Below, piece after piece: positions 10,811 to 22,480 of a DNA stretch of 64,000 bases (positions are counted from its first letter, which is position 1; the number at the start of each line of letters is the position of its first letter). The notes beneath the pieces were generated by a model. The model did not search any database. It had not been told where the DNA came from and worked only from the letters and a program-made list of their open reading frames with translations. This stretch comes from Sycobia sp. Sy_11 (taxonomy: Eukaryota > Arthropoda > Insecta > Hymenoptera > Epichrysomallidae): contig JACCIC010000038.1 of NCBI GenBank assembly GCA_018907035.1, positions 927,501 to 991,500 on the forward strand, in the 5' to 3' direction. Position numbers and translations under genes: made by a program.

Positions 10811-13800
10811 CACGAAGACCGCCGATCGGGACGGTTAGAATGTATTAGATGTATAAGGTATATAGAACGAGTGTATTTATAAGTTACTTCATCATTTTTT
10901 AAATAAACTTGATAAACAATTATAATTAATTAATTAGAATAATGATTAAAGTCAATGAATTTATATAAGAAAGTATAATAACGATATTAATTTTTTATCA
11001 AGGCTATATCTTATAACCTAGTTTCAAGCTTGTTTTAAGGTAGATTTTAAACATAACCTAAAGTACATTGATGCGATACTAACAATTATGAGTATTTAAT
11101 ACCTCAAAAATAGATTGAAAAATGTAGCTATAGATCGGCCGGAATGACCGTAAAAGACGTTACATGTTTTCGTTTTTTATACCGAACAAATATACCCTGT
11201 TACTAGGTATCTTCGTTAGAAAATTCCTTGTTTGTACCTTAAAAATACAATGCATTTCTACCAGATACAAATAATCATTAATAAATTATAATAATACAGA
11301 TTCAAATTACGATAATTAAATATAAATAAATAACGGTAGAAAAATAATGATAGAAACAAGAGAATGAAAAATATCGAGAATGATGAAAATAACCTTAAAC
11401 AGTTCCTAAATGGCAGTATGTTGCTAACAGTGAAAGATTAATGACTTGGGAATAAAGTCCAAAGTTTAAATTCCGTTTAACATGCATTTCTTCAAATTAA
11501 TATTACTGACGAAAAAATTATCTACACTTAGGTAAGCCTGTAACTAAAAAGAAATTTAGACAATATGTAAACTTTACTTGTGAAGTTGCATCCTCAAAAA
11601 TTTTTTTAAATTCCTTTATTTCTAGACTAATTAAATGAACTATTAAATAAACTATTAAATAAATTAATAATATTTAATTAAATTGAAATATTTAATAAAT
11701 TGGTAAAGAAGATCATGCCTCCCTTATTTGCCCGAGATGTTTTTCACCATACGAAGTTCATAATTGACGGAAAAACGGAACTGAATAATTGCGATGTTTT
11801 TATTGGAAGAGAAATTAGATCACATTATTTTTAAAGAATTAATCTATTTAATAATTTTAATAATTAATTTAAATTTTATTTTAATTTTTATTAAAATCTT
11901 AATTTTTATTTTCATCTCGAATTATGTTAGTTTTTGTACGAATTCTATTAGGTGTTTAAGCATTTAGCAATTGTGGATTTATTAACATTAAAGAAGACTT
12001 TTTGAAACGATTCACATCACGCAGTATTCCAGATAGAATCGATCTACAGGTACTTTAGATAAAAGATGAGGTTTATGTTACAAATAAACTTCAAATATAA
12101 ACTTCAGATATAAAATTTTTTAGAAAGGAATTCACCAATTGCTTGACCTTTATTATACAAATTATCTCGATACAATAACGTTTAATGGAATAGGAAAATT
12201 TAATCATATTATTTATATTTGAAATTTACGAAGAACATTTTTCATTTTATGAATCTTATAAATAAAACATGATCAACTTGTTATACATGCAAACTATATC
12301 GGATACAACGTATATTATTTTATTTAAAAGTAATGCATTTTTAGCTGATGAATGATAAAAAAACAGCTTAGACCAAATGGACCAAAAGGAATTTGATTTC
12401 TGCCAAGAACTCTTTTGTTTTTACTTTTACCTCTAGTAGTTTCGCTTCGTTAGGCCAGCTGGCTCAACTTGACACAGAGTAAGTCAGTGTCTGCGAAGTC
12501 GAGCTAGCGCTGGAACTTAAAGCAAAGTATTGCGGGGGTGGTAACCACGAAGATTAGCCATTTATTACGTACGATGTGCTTCTCTACTGGTACGGCGACC
12601 TTCGAGGGAAACGACTGCGATGAGTGGAAAGAACTCCGATTGACCGTCTTCATTTATCTAGGCACTGAGTAATTCAACAGACAGGCATGTGTAACGAATT
12701 TATAAATTTCATTCCTCTCTTATGTAGAATTTACTTAATCCACCTAATAGAAATTCCTTGTTCGAATGTTTAAAAGTTTTAATTTAAAAATTTTTATATT
12801 TTACAATTATAGTGATTTAAGGGTAATATTTAAATATCTTTCGAGTACAATATGAGATTATACCGAATTTATATGTTCGATAGTTGATGATATTTGTGAA
12901 TAGATTATGTATAATATATGTAGATATATCTAATAAAAAAAATGTCGTAAAATGTAATTTATATTACTGTTAAGCATATAAAAAATATCTTTTTTCAAAT
13001 AAGATATCGTAGAAAAGAGCGATTGCACAGTATTTTTACACTTTCTAAAGAAATATTTACAGTTTCACGATAAAAATCACCAAAGAATTGTAAATAATAA
13101 TAAAATTATGTAACGCAAAGTTTTCGATGGTGAAGCTAATATTAAATAAGCTGTTGAAATTTCGAACTGATCGGAGGGCTTTAGTTCGAGTTATGTTTCC
13201 GCCCAGTTAAAAAAAAGCTTTGAGAAAAATGATTTTAAAGTTTCGAATACTCGATCAAAATACTTTATCATAAATAAATCATATTATATTCATTTATATC
13301 TTTAATCTGATATGCCTGCGTTATATACTTCAGTTGGCTGAAGTCTATTCGAGTCCCTTTCGTGCCTTCGTTCAACTATAACTTGAAGTTCTTGATGAGC
13401 TCTGCATCAACCCCAATATGTTTGAGCGAATTTTCAGTTTTATTGTGTCATATCCAAAATTGATCAAAATTCGTTATTAAACACACAATTCTCAAAATTT
13501 GTGGTATTTTAGTATTAATTTTATACTAGAAAAACCTTTTAGAGTTGTCCTCCACACGCTCGAGTATAGTATTCGAGAAATTATTACATTTATACATTAT
13601 TTTCGCTTTCTTTTTTTGGTTTATCAATTATGAAATTTACAGGACTTTTAAAAATGATTTTTTGAAAATTCTATTGTGGTGTAATTCCTATGGCCAAAAT
13701 TAAGAATAAGTAAATTAAATTAAGAATAAGTGAATTATATATACTTTTACTATAAATGCGATCAACAATTCTGTTGGGAAATTAATTTAATTATCCACTT

Positions 13801-14644
13801 TATTAATTGTCAAATTAATTTTTAATAGATTACTGATGAATAAATAAATGTAAAACGGATTTTAAATTAAAATTAATATTTATATTTAGTTATATGAGTT
13901 CAATTATTTGATATTACTTGATTGTAATAAACAGAAAGGTAATAAGAATGTAAAATAAAATGAATCTGTTTTACTGTATTTTATATTTCGATGGTCCAAT
14001 TTATTTTGAAAAGAATTTGAAGAATAAGTTCGATGTTTTTTTGAATATATTGGAAATCTGGATCGATTAAGTCTAAGTCACAATTTATTTTCGAAAATGT
14101 GAAGTATGGAGATAGAAAAAACGTAGAGCCATAAATCTTCGGCAAGACTCAATTTATTGTTTTTTACATGAGAACTTGTTTAGTTTCTAATATTTTGCAA
14201 ACGAAGCTCCATTCTTTTTTTTACAATAAAAAAATTTAAATAAAAATTTTCAAAAGTTTTACGTCTCAAAAACTACTTCTGGTTACAAATATTATTCCAA
14301 TATAATGGATAATTAGTAATTCATTCTCTAGAGATGATTTGATCAGATATTCACTACTGAAATTATTTTTGAATGGAATTATATTATAATGAATCACTTC
14401 TATTAAAGCTGACTTTAATAAATAGGACATTTCAGTATGATGAGAAGACAGAGTGGTTGACTGTACAGGCTATGCCATTCAATAATATATAGACGACGCG
14501 AATTGCGCAAAGTGGCCTTTTTGATGGACGGGAACGATGGCAAGTCAGGTAAAGAGCAAGCTCAAAGTTAAAACCCATAGTAAAGCAGTTCATTCACGAC
14601 TGCGCAAACTCAAATTATTCGACAAGACTAGAAGGTGGGAACGA
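10811..14644. other. Long AT-rich stretch, no gene recognised
   Basis: About 3.8 kb of AT-rich DNA without a convincing frame or repeat. A GC-richer island lies at about 12430-12660. At 14525-14550 an ATG in good context is followed by a donor-like CAG|GTAAAG, too little to call an exon. Confidence 0.5.
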
Positions 14645-14659
14645 GAGAGAGAGGCAGAG

Positions 14660-14716
<57 letters not shown>
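14645..14716. repeat. (GA)n microsatellite
   Basis: About 70 bp of GA with a few early interruptions (GGCAGAGAGG). Confidence 0.95.
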
Positions 14717-14719
<3 letters not shown>

Positions 14720-15544
14720 GAGTAAAAGAGACAGAGAGCGAAAGCGTATGTGGAGAAGCTTACAAAAAGGGGTTTAATGGACAAATGATTGACTTAAAAA
14801 GCGAAGACATCAGTTGGATTTTATAAGATCAATATTAAAAGAAACTAACCTTTATTTTCATTATATAAAATAGAAAAATAGCTGAATGCATAGTGTTCCT
14901 GCTGTAGTTCGTATTCTTCATTTTAGCTATGCTTTCTAAATGCATATATGCATCATTTGTTGCACAGCTCATTCGGGTTTTAGTCGCACAATCAGCCAGT
15001 TCGTTGTTTCGAGCTATAGAGACTGTATTCTTGTAGTATTTGAAAATATGTTTTAAAAGCAATCCACTTGTGTATAGCATTTTCGTGTGTTTCATTTGGT
15101 GTTTGGTATTTTGATTTGCTGGACGAGCAGTGCACATTGGCAATTTGTCTCCTAGAAGAGGTTTTACCTACTTTTGGGGTGCAAAAAGGCGAATAAAAAC
15201 TCCCTTTGGGCATCAGGGGCGGTTTGTTGCTTGAGACGTCAGGGCCGACCTGGTGTACCGTTGAACATCCCACACTTGGTAAGGGAACACAGCGAGCGGT
15301 ACGATTTTACATAAATGCACATAAGCGTGAATGATCATTCTATTTAACAATCGTACTTTATAACGTGTAATTATTGTATTTGTTCAACCTTTAATTATTA
15401 TAAGAATTTTTTCTCTTTTATATTATAAATAAGAGGTTTTTTATGCAAATAAATTGTAGTGTTTGATGTATTATTATTATATTTTTGTTTTATATTACTA
15501 TTGTTATTTTATTTGTTTATTCGATTTTCACCTATCTTCGCATG

Positions 15545-15548
<4 letters not shown>
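14717..15548. other. No gene recognised; two weak minus-strand frames
   Basis: Overlapping minus-strand frames at 14835-15143 and 14992-15273 show no clear domain. The phrase NNELADCATKT faintly recalls the end of a LINE RNase H domain but is too short to call. Confidence 0.4.

Positions 15549-15577
<29 letters not shown>
15549..15577. repeat. (CA)n microsatellite, left flank of the Waldo-like LINE
   Basis: About 29 bp of CA repeats end exactly where the LINE 5' end begins. The same repeat resumes at the LINE 3' end (20183). Confidence 0.95.
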
Positions 15578-15579
<2 letters not shown>

Positions 15580-15636
15580 AGAGTGGAGTTTTGTTGCTTT
15601 CTCCCATATGGCGGCTCCCCAGGTTGCGGATAGGGG

Positions 15637-17051
15637 ATGGCTCGCTACAATTTACAATTTGTAGAGGGCACTGAGGAAATAAAATACTCAGGGCGCACAG
15701 AAAAAACTAATAGGGAGGGCCTCCCAAACTTAAGGCCAATTATGATTAATGTTTGGTATAAACAAGGATATACTCCAGGGAGTAACTCCGGCAAGACCGG
15801 TCAATCTCCTCACCAATTCCGATAGAGTGCAAGCCTCTATGGTCGGTGGTAGCCCCTCGGATTCTGGGCAGGGTAAATCAAACATCATCATAGACAGTAC
15901 ATTGAGTACTAAACGAGATCTCATGATGGATCAAGAAATGACGAATTAAGAAATCTCCATCACGCGCAGAAACAATCTTCTGGAGCGACTTGGTGAGAAT
16001 ATCAGTCAACTGTTAGATTTTGTTAAAGATTGGCATAACGGGCACAAGACCATTAAGGATCTTGCTCGTTCTATTAATGCCTTATACAAATGCATCAGAA
16101 TGGCAGAGGATGATCTGTTGCAGTATCACCGTCCCGGTACTCATAAAGTGGTGACTCAGACTACGCCGAGTCTACGCTCTGATACCAAACGAAGCACAGC
16201 AGAAGCGATGGTTTCCACTCCTAAAACCATAGGTGGCAAAAGGACGAAAGAACCATCATTGGGCTCTAGGAGACCACTAGAGTCGGTCGGAGTACCTACA
16301 GGCAAGTCTGAAGCCAAAGAAAATCAATGGCAGACCATGAAGCGAAAGAAGCCTTTGATTAAGGCCAATGAAGGAGTTAAAGACGCGGAGGTACTGCGTC
16401 AAATAAAGAATGACCCGGAGTTATCTCATGTGATGAATGAGGTTAACAGGATACGCAGAAATGCAAGCGGTGCCCTTGTACTTCAGTTAGAACGGACAGC
16501 CAAAGATGCACATGAGTTAGCTCGCATTGTTGAAACTAAGGTTGGCCATAGCGCATCCACTTTGGTCCTGACTAATCTTATTCCTTGGAGATTAAAGATA
16601 TAGATGAGGTCACTACAAAGGATGAAGTATTAGAGGCTCTGAAAACACACCTCGAACTAAAGGAGACTAACATGCTAATCGCTCGTTCCTTACGGCAAGC
16701 TTATGGGGGTACTCAGACGGCGGTGGTGTCTGTACCATATAGCCACGCAGCTGAGTTAATACGAGCAGGGCATGTTCGAATCGGATGGGTCAGCTGCAGA
16801 GTTTGAAAAAAACAGAAATAAATCGCTGCTTCAGGTGTTGGCAGACTGGCCATTTAGCGGCCGTGTGCTCAGGCCCTGACAGAACTAAACTTTGCAGGCA
16901 CTGCGGTGGAAAAGACCATCTATCCAAGCTGTGTGTAAACGAGCCCTGCTGTTTACTCTGCAAATGTGAAGGAAAAAAGGAGATTAACCATCCAGCATAC
17001 AGCTATAAGTGCCCGATCACTGTGGAGTTTTTAAACAGACATAAAACATGA
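15637..17051 (+). pseudogene. LINE ORF1, Gag-like protein with three zinc knuckles
   Basis: The product would bind the element RNA. It is spread over frames at 15637-15825, 15749-16603 (one TAA at 15947), 16585-16806 and 16785-17051, so there are at least three frameshifts and one nonsense codon. The central part has ISQLLDFVKDWHNGHK and many Lys and Arg. The end has CFRCWQTGHLAAVC, CRHCGGKDHLSKLC and a third Cys-rich unit CCLLCKCEGKKEINH, the three-knuckle array of R1-clade Gag proteins. The ORF1 stop TGA overlaps the ORF2 ATG as ATGA at 17048-17051. Confidence 0.8.
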
Positions 17052-19989
17052 GAACACTCCAACTGAATACCAAGCATTGCGTAGCGGCTCATGACCTGCT
17101 GAAACAGACAATAAAGGAGCTCATAATAGACATTGCTGTTATCTCCGAACCATATTATGACAGGGACAGGCCACAGCGCTGTATAAGTGACACAAGCAAT
17201 AGAGCTGCCCTCTGGATTGGTCAAAATAGGCAGGTACTAAAGCAGTCGAATCATCCGAGCGAATTGATATCCTCGGCTAAAATACAAGAAATATACGTCT
17301 TTAGAGGATATGCTCCTCCAAGGAGAACAAGCAGTTTGAAATCCTCGTAGCTAAATTAGTTGATGAAGCCATGGACAAGAAACCATTATTAATTGCTGGC
17401 GATTTTAACGCGTGGTCCACAGCCTGGGGAAGCGCTTCAACAAATAACAGAGGTAGTATGCTGCTTGATAGCCTTAATTCTCTTCAACTCCACGTGGTTA
17501 ATAAGGGATTTGAATCCACTTTCATTAGGGGTGATAATCAATCAGTCATTGATGTAACATTCGCAAGTGATGACTTGATTCAGTGGATCCTTAATTGGAG
17601 AGTAAGCGACCTTTACACCCACGGTGATCACAGGGCGACCTTGTACGAGATTGCAGAGAAGAAAGTAAAGAACAAGTGCAATGAGTGGATGCCCACACGG
17701 AAATGGAACATCAGATCACTAGACTGTGAAGTGTTCGCCACTATAATATCAGAAGAGCGTTTAGAATATGGTGCACTAGAAGAAAGTAAAGAACAAGTGC
17801 AATGAGTGGATTTAAACATCGTCAATCTGTCTACTGGTGGACAAATGAAATTGCAGAATTGCGCAAACAATGTCATCGCGCACGTAGACTTGCCCAAAGT
17901 GCCCGCACCCATCGTGATACGTTTAATAGTTTATTTAAAGAAGCATAAAGAGCGCTTGTCAAGGCCATTAAGACAAGCAAGCGTCGATGCTGGCTTGAAC
18001 TGTGTGCAGAGGCCAACATTGACTTATGGGGACGACCATACAACACAGTCATGGCACGATTGAGTAGGGCACCAATACAACCCACTAGCACGGTATTGAT
18101 TAATAAGATTGTTTCCGCTCCCTTTCCCAATAACACCCATGGGACTGTACTGCGCACGCAACACTCGGATAATATATCTCCTATAACAGAAATGGAGCTA
18201 CACAATGCTTACGCTAAGAATAGAGACAATGCTGCCCTGATGGTATCCCTAATGCTGCAGTTAAGTTGGCTATACAGAAGAATCCATCTATATTCCTAAG
18301 TATATGCTTGTCTTCTTGAGGGTATTTTTCCTGATTGCTGGAAAACTCAAAGGTTAGTCCTGTTACCTAAGGGCAATAAGTCACTTGATGATCCGTCATC
18401 ATACAGGCCATTGTGTATGCTCGATACGGTAGGTAAAATATTTGAAAAAATAATATGTAGCCGACTGGAAGCATTCACTGAAGGATTTCACGGCTTATCC
18501 TCACGCCAATTTGGATTTCGGAAATCAAAATCAACAGTCGATGCTATTAAACTGGTAGTGTGTACCGCAAGAAATGCAATCAGTGGTAAGAGATGGAAAG
18601 GTGGCACTAAACAGTATTGTGCCATTGTCGCTCTAGATGTCAAAAATGCCTTTAATTCAGCGCGTTGATCTTCTATTATGAATTCTCTGAAAGAGTTCGG
18701 AGTACCTGGTTATCTACAGAATGTCGTGGCCAGCTACTTTGAGAATAGGATAATATTATACCGAACGGATGAAGGCATTGTATCGCATAAGGTTACTGCG
18801 GGAGTCCCCCAGGGATCGGTTATGGAACCTATATTGTGGAATATTATGTATGATGGCGTGTTGAGTATTCCACAAGCGCCTGGTTCAATAACAGTAGGGT
18901 ACGCCGACGATATCGCTCTAGTAGTGACGGCTAAGACCTTTGATGAACTCGCTGAAAATGCCAATGAGGCAATCAGCAACATCAATAGATGGATTAAGTC
19001 GGCTGGCCTACAATTAGCGGAGCACAAGACAGAAGTAGTTCTTTTCAGCAGTCGTAAGAAATTAGATAGTATTACTCTTAAAGTTGGTAGCTACTGCATT
19101 AGTTCTGCGACATCTTTACGATACTTGGGTGTACAGCTTGATGCCAGGTTAAACTTCAAGGAGCATCTAAAGATATCTGGCGAAATAGTGCAACGAGTTT
19201 CAGCTGCCTTGTGTCGGCTCATGCTTAACATTGGTAGCCCACGCCCACCCCAGAGCAAGCTATTAGCTTATATTGTTAATTATGTCAGCATGTATGCAGC
19301 GCCAATCTCGAATCATGCATGTGGAATTAAATCGTATTATGAGGTGGCCATTGCGACCTGTCGCCGCTCCTGTATACGTATTATTAGTGGTTACAGGACA
19401 GTATCCACCGACGCTGCTGAGGTACTTGCCGGAATTCTTCCTTTCGATTTAGCTGCAGATGAACTGGCTAGGCTGCACAACATATGTAAGGCCGCAGTGG
19501 ATTCTCTACAAGGTGCTAAAAACGTGGAACGTCATCATTCTATAGAAATATGGCAAAAACGATGGAACGATTCTAGTAAAGGCCGATGGACTTATCGTAT
19601 CCTTCCAGACATACACAGATGGATCAACAGGAAACGCGGGGAAGTAGATTTCCACCTAACCCAGTTGCTGACTGGACATGGTTGTTAGGTTCTATTTCCA
19701 CCGCTTTCACCTGGATAATAACGATTTCTGCCCCATCTGTCCGACATTGGTTGAGGATGCCGAGCATATACTAGTAAGCTGACCTCCTTTTAGAACACAA
19801 TGTGAGGGCTTGATGAACATCATCAATAAGCCAATAAGACCAGAGAGCATCCTATCAATAATGCTGGAATCTTCTGAAAACTCGAAGGCAGTAGCCGGTT
19901 TCGCAAAAGAGGTGATGACCAAACTTAGAAATGCCGATAGAATTAGGCGAATGGCCCAGGATGAACCAGGCTCCCTGACTCTATTTTAA
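17048..19989 (+). pseudogene. LINE ORF2, endonuclease and reverse transcriptase, R1 clade
   Basis: The start MRTLQLNTKHCVAAHDLLKQ is typical of R1-type ORF2. The endonuclease has ISEPYY (Glu site), LIAGDFNAWS and a degenerate end THGDH. RT has QFGFRKSKST, motif A VALDVKNAF, GVPQGSVMEP and YADD in GYADDIALV, then RYLGVQLD. The tail has TGHGC, FCPIC and AEHIL, a CCHC-like zinc region, and ends in TAA at 19987-19989. The product would nick the target and prime reverse transcription there. Stops or frame changes occur near 17350, 17805, 18668 and 19688, and a 34-bp internal repeat (17657 and 17778) shifts the frame. Not functional. Confidence 0.85.
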
Positions 19990-20182
19990 AATGCAGAGGA
20001 CGAACACCGAACCCCTGATCACTTGTGTGGATGGGGGACGTAGGATAGTCTCATAAGCAGAGGAGCCGTATAGGCTAACTAACAGCCCCGCCGAAGTAAT
20101 ATTCTCAGATAGTTCCGGCGGGATGCTGGTTTCGAGAGGCCACTAGTGCAGACCTTGCTCTGCCTACGCCTAATAAAAAAAA
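19990..20182 (+). other. LINE 3' untranslated region with terminal hairpin
   Basis: This segment is shared by three copies in the window. Just before the tail, the paired blocks GCAGA and TCTGC (perfect GCAGAGC/GCTCTGC in the copies at 45621 and 63808) form a short hairpin, followed by CTACGCCTAATAAAA. A conserved structure here could be what the RT recognises; that is inference. Confidence 0.7.
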
Positions 20183-20214
20183 CACACACACACACAGAGA
20201 GAGCGAGAGAGAGC
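20183..20214. repeat. (AC)n then (GA)n, right flank of the LINE
   Basis: About 14 bp of CA and 18 bp of GA follow the A-rich tail, continuing the microsatellite that flanks the 5' end. Confidence 0.9.
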
Positions 20215-20299
20215 TTTATAAGATACACATAGACATAAAGTTTCAAGTCAATACGTTGGTTAGAAAATTTTTGATAGTCTTTTGAAATTAGCGTTTCAT

Positions 20300-20640
20300 T
20301 GTTTTTACAAAAGCATGGAAAAAAACAAATTTCGAGTGGCTATGAAACATTACTTTCTGCATGAAACAACAATTAAGAAAACTGAAGAAAAGCTTAAAAA
20401 TATTATAAGAACTCTGCTCCATCACATGGAATGGTTCACAAGTGGTTTACTGAATTTCGTTGTGGAAGAATGAATACAAGTAATACTGAGCTTTCTGCCC
20501 AACAAAAGAGGTGACTAATCAAGATATAGTCAATTAAATCCATGATATGGTACTAAAAGATCGTCGATTAACGATACGCGAGATGAGTAACACTGTAGGA
20601 ATTTCGACTGAACGCGTATTTCATATTTTGCATGATTTTT
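20300..20640 (+). pseudogene. Mariner transposase, N-terminal DNA-binding half
   Basis: The frame starts MEKNKFRVAMKHYFL, like the first helix-turn-helix of irritans-type mariner transposases. After a frame change it gives GMVHKWFTEFRCGR, and after another DIVN-IHDMVLKDRRLTIRE and VGISTERVFHILHD, the second helix-turn-helix. It stops there: the DDD catalytic core is missing and AT-rich Penelope-type terminal DNA follows. The product would have bound the terminal repeats. Truncated and frameshifted. Confidence 0.75.
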
Positions 20641-20765
20641 AATTTAATTTTAATTTTTTATTTTTATTTTATTTTTATTCATTTTTATTTTTATTTTTTA
20701 TTTTTAGATTGAACTGATTGGACTATAAGACCAATAAAAAATATTTGTTAATTTGTATATGGGCA
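20641..20765 (+). mobile_element. Solo Penelope terminal fragment
   Basis: A (TTTTA)n-like run is followed by AGATTGAACTGATTGGACTA and AAGACCAATAAAAAATATTT. The same ending occurs, more or less diverged, at 44557-44640 (minus), 24480-24515, 23396-23440 (inverted) and 31530-31579 (inverted). It contains AATAAA, so it may mark the element's 3' end. Confidence 0.6.
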
Positions 20766-21217
20766 GTCGACATAAGTACAATTAAATTGTTTTCTATACT
20801 TTTATTTTATTTTATTTTAGCATTTAATAGCAAGAATTTCATTTTCTATTTTTGATTTATATTATTATTTATATGTTTAATATTGAAGACAATTAATGGA
20901 TTTTCATTTTTTATTCCTACGCGTTATTTACTACAATATAATATAAACATTAAATATTAAAATTAAATTTTTTAAACTAATTAAGGAATATCCAATTTAG
21001 CACATAATCATAAGACTCAATTTGAAATTTCTACAATGGAAGAAAGGAAAGTCTTGATATTCTGCAGAATCAAAAATTTGTCTGCATTATGACGCTGGCA
21101 TGGGAGTTTGGGTCTGAATTGCTTTCTGATGCTCGTGCGCATATTAGGTATATTTTGGCTTAGCCGCTGTATGATTCAAAGGAAAACAGCAACGTCGCAT
21201 TGGACAAAAGCGTATAA

Positions 21218-21218
<1 letters not shown>
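20766..21218. other. AT-rich stretch, nothing recognised
   Basis: No supported gene or repeat. Confidence 0.5.

Positions 21219-21255
<37 letters not shown>
21219..21255. repeat. (AT)n microsatellite
   Basis: About 36 bp of alternating AT. Confidence 0.95.
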
Positions 21256-21262
<7 letters not shown>

Positions 21263-21265
21263 GTT

Positions 21266-21340
21266 CTACGTCACAGCTCGTGACGTAGGCTGACGTAGGC
21301 AAATATGCAACTAATTTATGTTGACGTAGGTGTGACGTCG
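21266..21340. promoter_or_regulatory. Cluster of TGACGT (CRE-like) motifs with a perfect palindrome
   Basis: CTACGTCAC at 21266 and GTGACGTAG at 21280 form a perfect 9-bp inverted repeat with a 5-bp spacer. Further direct TGACGT copies start at 21281 (part of the palindrome), 21291, 21322 and 21333, the last reading TGACGTCG. TGACGT is the core of CRE/ATF binding sites. The motif is partly repeated as TGACGTAGG, so a small tandem duplication is an alternative. A GC-richer patch follows to about 21430. Confidence 0.35.
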
Positions 21341-21980
21341 CGTTGGCGCGTTAATGTAACAGTTAGGCCTATTGAGCGCGCACGTTCCCGGCGCTCGAAA
21401 ATCGTCGAGCCTTTTGTATATGGCATCGGCAATCTCTCCTTATTATCTCTGATAATACTTTTTGCATGCTATGCACATATTTATGACATACTTATGTTCG
21501 TTTAATACTCTTTTCAAGCTAAAAAGTACGTAAAAAATTCAAGTCTTGACTGTGTCAATATTTAATGGTTTTTGTCTCAGGATTCATGCTCTTTAGTATA
21601 GTAGGATATGTTGCATGCGCTCGTTTCTCGAAGCAGGATCGCGGTCCGCGTATTCCCGTACCTGCTTCCGGGTACTTAAATAACCGCGCGGTTCCCCCAC
21701 TTCCCGTCGCTGATAAACGAGCCAACGCTTTGACCTCTGATTCCCTTGTGTTTTATTTTACCACAAATATCCAGCTACCCACAATTTGGTTAACGCTGCT
21801 GTATAATCTATATATTAGGAAGCAAACATAGTTTCCCACCTTCACGTTTACATGACGATGTAAATAGTACGAAAAGTCATATGTAACAGATCTAGTACTT
21901 ATTTTTTAGTTTTGTCTTTACCAATAAAAATAAGTTAACAGGCGCCATCATTTGCGCAATCATTTTTTGATCAGTTAAAA
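21341..21980. other. Mixed sequence, no gene recognised
   Basis: A GC-richer patch (to 21430), AT-rich DNA and a second GC-richer patch at 21610-21740. Frames at 21305-21505 and 21565-21831 show no domain. Confidence 0.4.
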
Positions 21981-21981
21981 A

Positions 21982-22480
21982 TGAATCACGATAAATTGTT
22001 TTTTCGACATGTTCTTTTGAACTATTTTGATTTGAAAAAAAGTTTAGCAGAAACTTATCGATTACTTCAAGAACGTTATGGCGAACAAAATTGATCGCTT
22101 ACAACATGTAAAGAGTGGTTTAAGCGGCTTAAAAGTGGAGATAATAATGTTAATGATAAAGAACATACTGGACAACCGAAAAGTTTGAAGATAGTTAATT
22201 GCAAGAAGAAAGAACTTGCTGATAAGTTAGGAGTCAGTGACAGAGCAGTTGGCAAACTTTTACATGCGATGGGAAAGATTCATAAAGAAGCAAAATGGAT
22301 GTAATACGATTTCATCAAAAGTACGATTATGAATCGATACAACATCGAAACTTTCTTAAAATAATTAAATGATTAAATGAGGCTCAGTTATTTACGCACG
22401 CCGTTACTTTCCAGAGCAAACAGAGTTGCAAAAGAAGATCGTGATCAATTACTTGACACAAATACAACGTAATAAAAATT
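21982..22480 (+). pseudogene. Mariner transposase, N-terminal half, degenerate
   Basis: From ATG at 21982 the frame reads NYFDLKKSLAETYRLLQERY, then TCKEWFKRLKSGDNNVNDKE with GQPKSLK, then KKKELADKLGVSDRAVGKLL. These are the two helix-turn-helix modules and the WFxRFKSG link of mariner transposases. A TGA interrupts it at about 22093 and the reading is unclear after KWM at 22300. The catalytic DD34D part is absent. It differs from the other mariners in the window, so it is a separate family. Confidence 0.7.

Larger units (their letters stand above)
15578..20182 (+). mobile_element. R1-clade LINE, Waldo-like, nearly full length, inside (AC)n
   Basis: This 4.6-kb element has two overlapping ORFs: a Gag-like ORF1 with three zinc knuckles, and ORF2 with apurinic-type endonuclease, reverse transcriptase and a C-terminal CCHC-type region. 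It ends in a short untranslated tail and TAATAAAAAAAA. It lies between (CA)n on both sides. R1-clade elements are often target-specific, and Waldo elements are known to choose ACAY-type repeats, so the assignment rests on clade motifs plus this target. Several frameshifts and stops show the copy is dead. Related 3' ends lie at 45621 and 63808. Confidence 0.85.

Noticed and set aside
14835..15273. LINE RNase H fragment on the minus strand (NNELADCATKT)
   Set aside because: Only a few residues resemble the motif, and no flanking RNase H or RT sequence was found.
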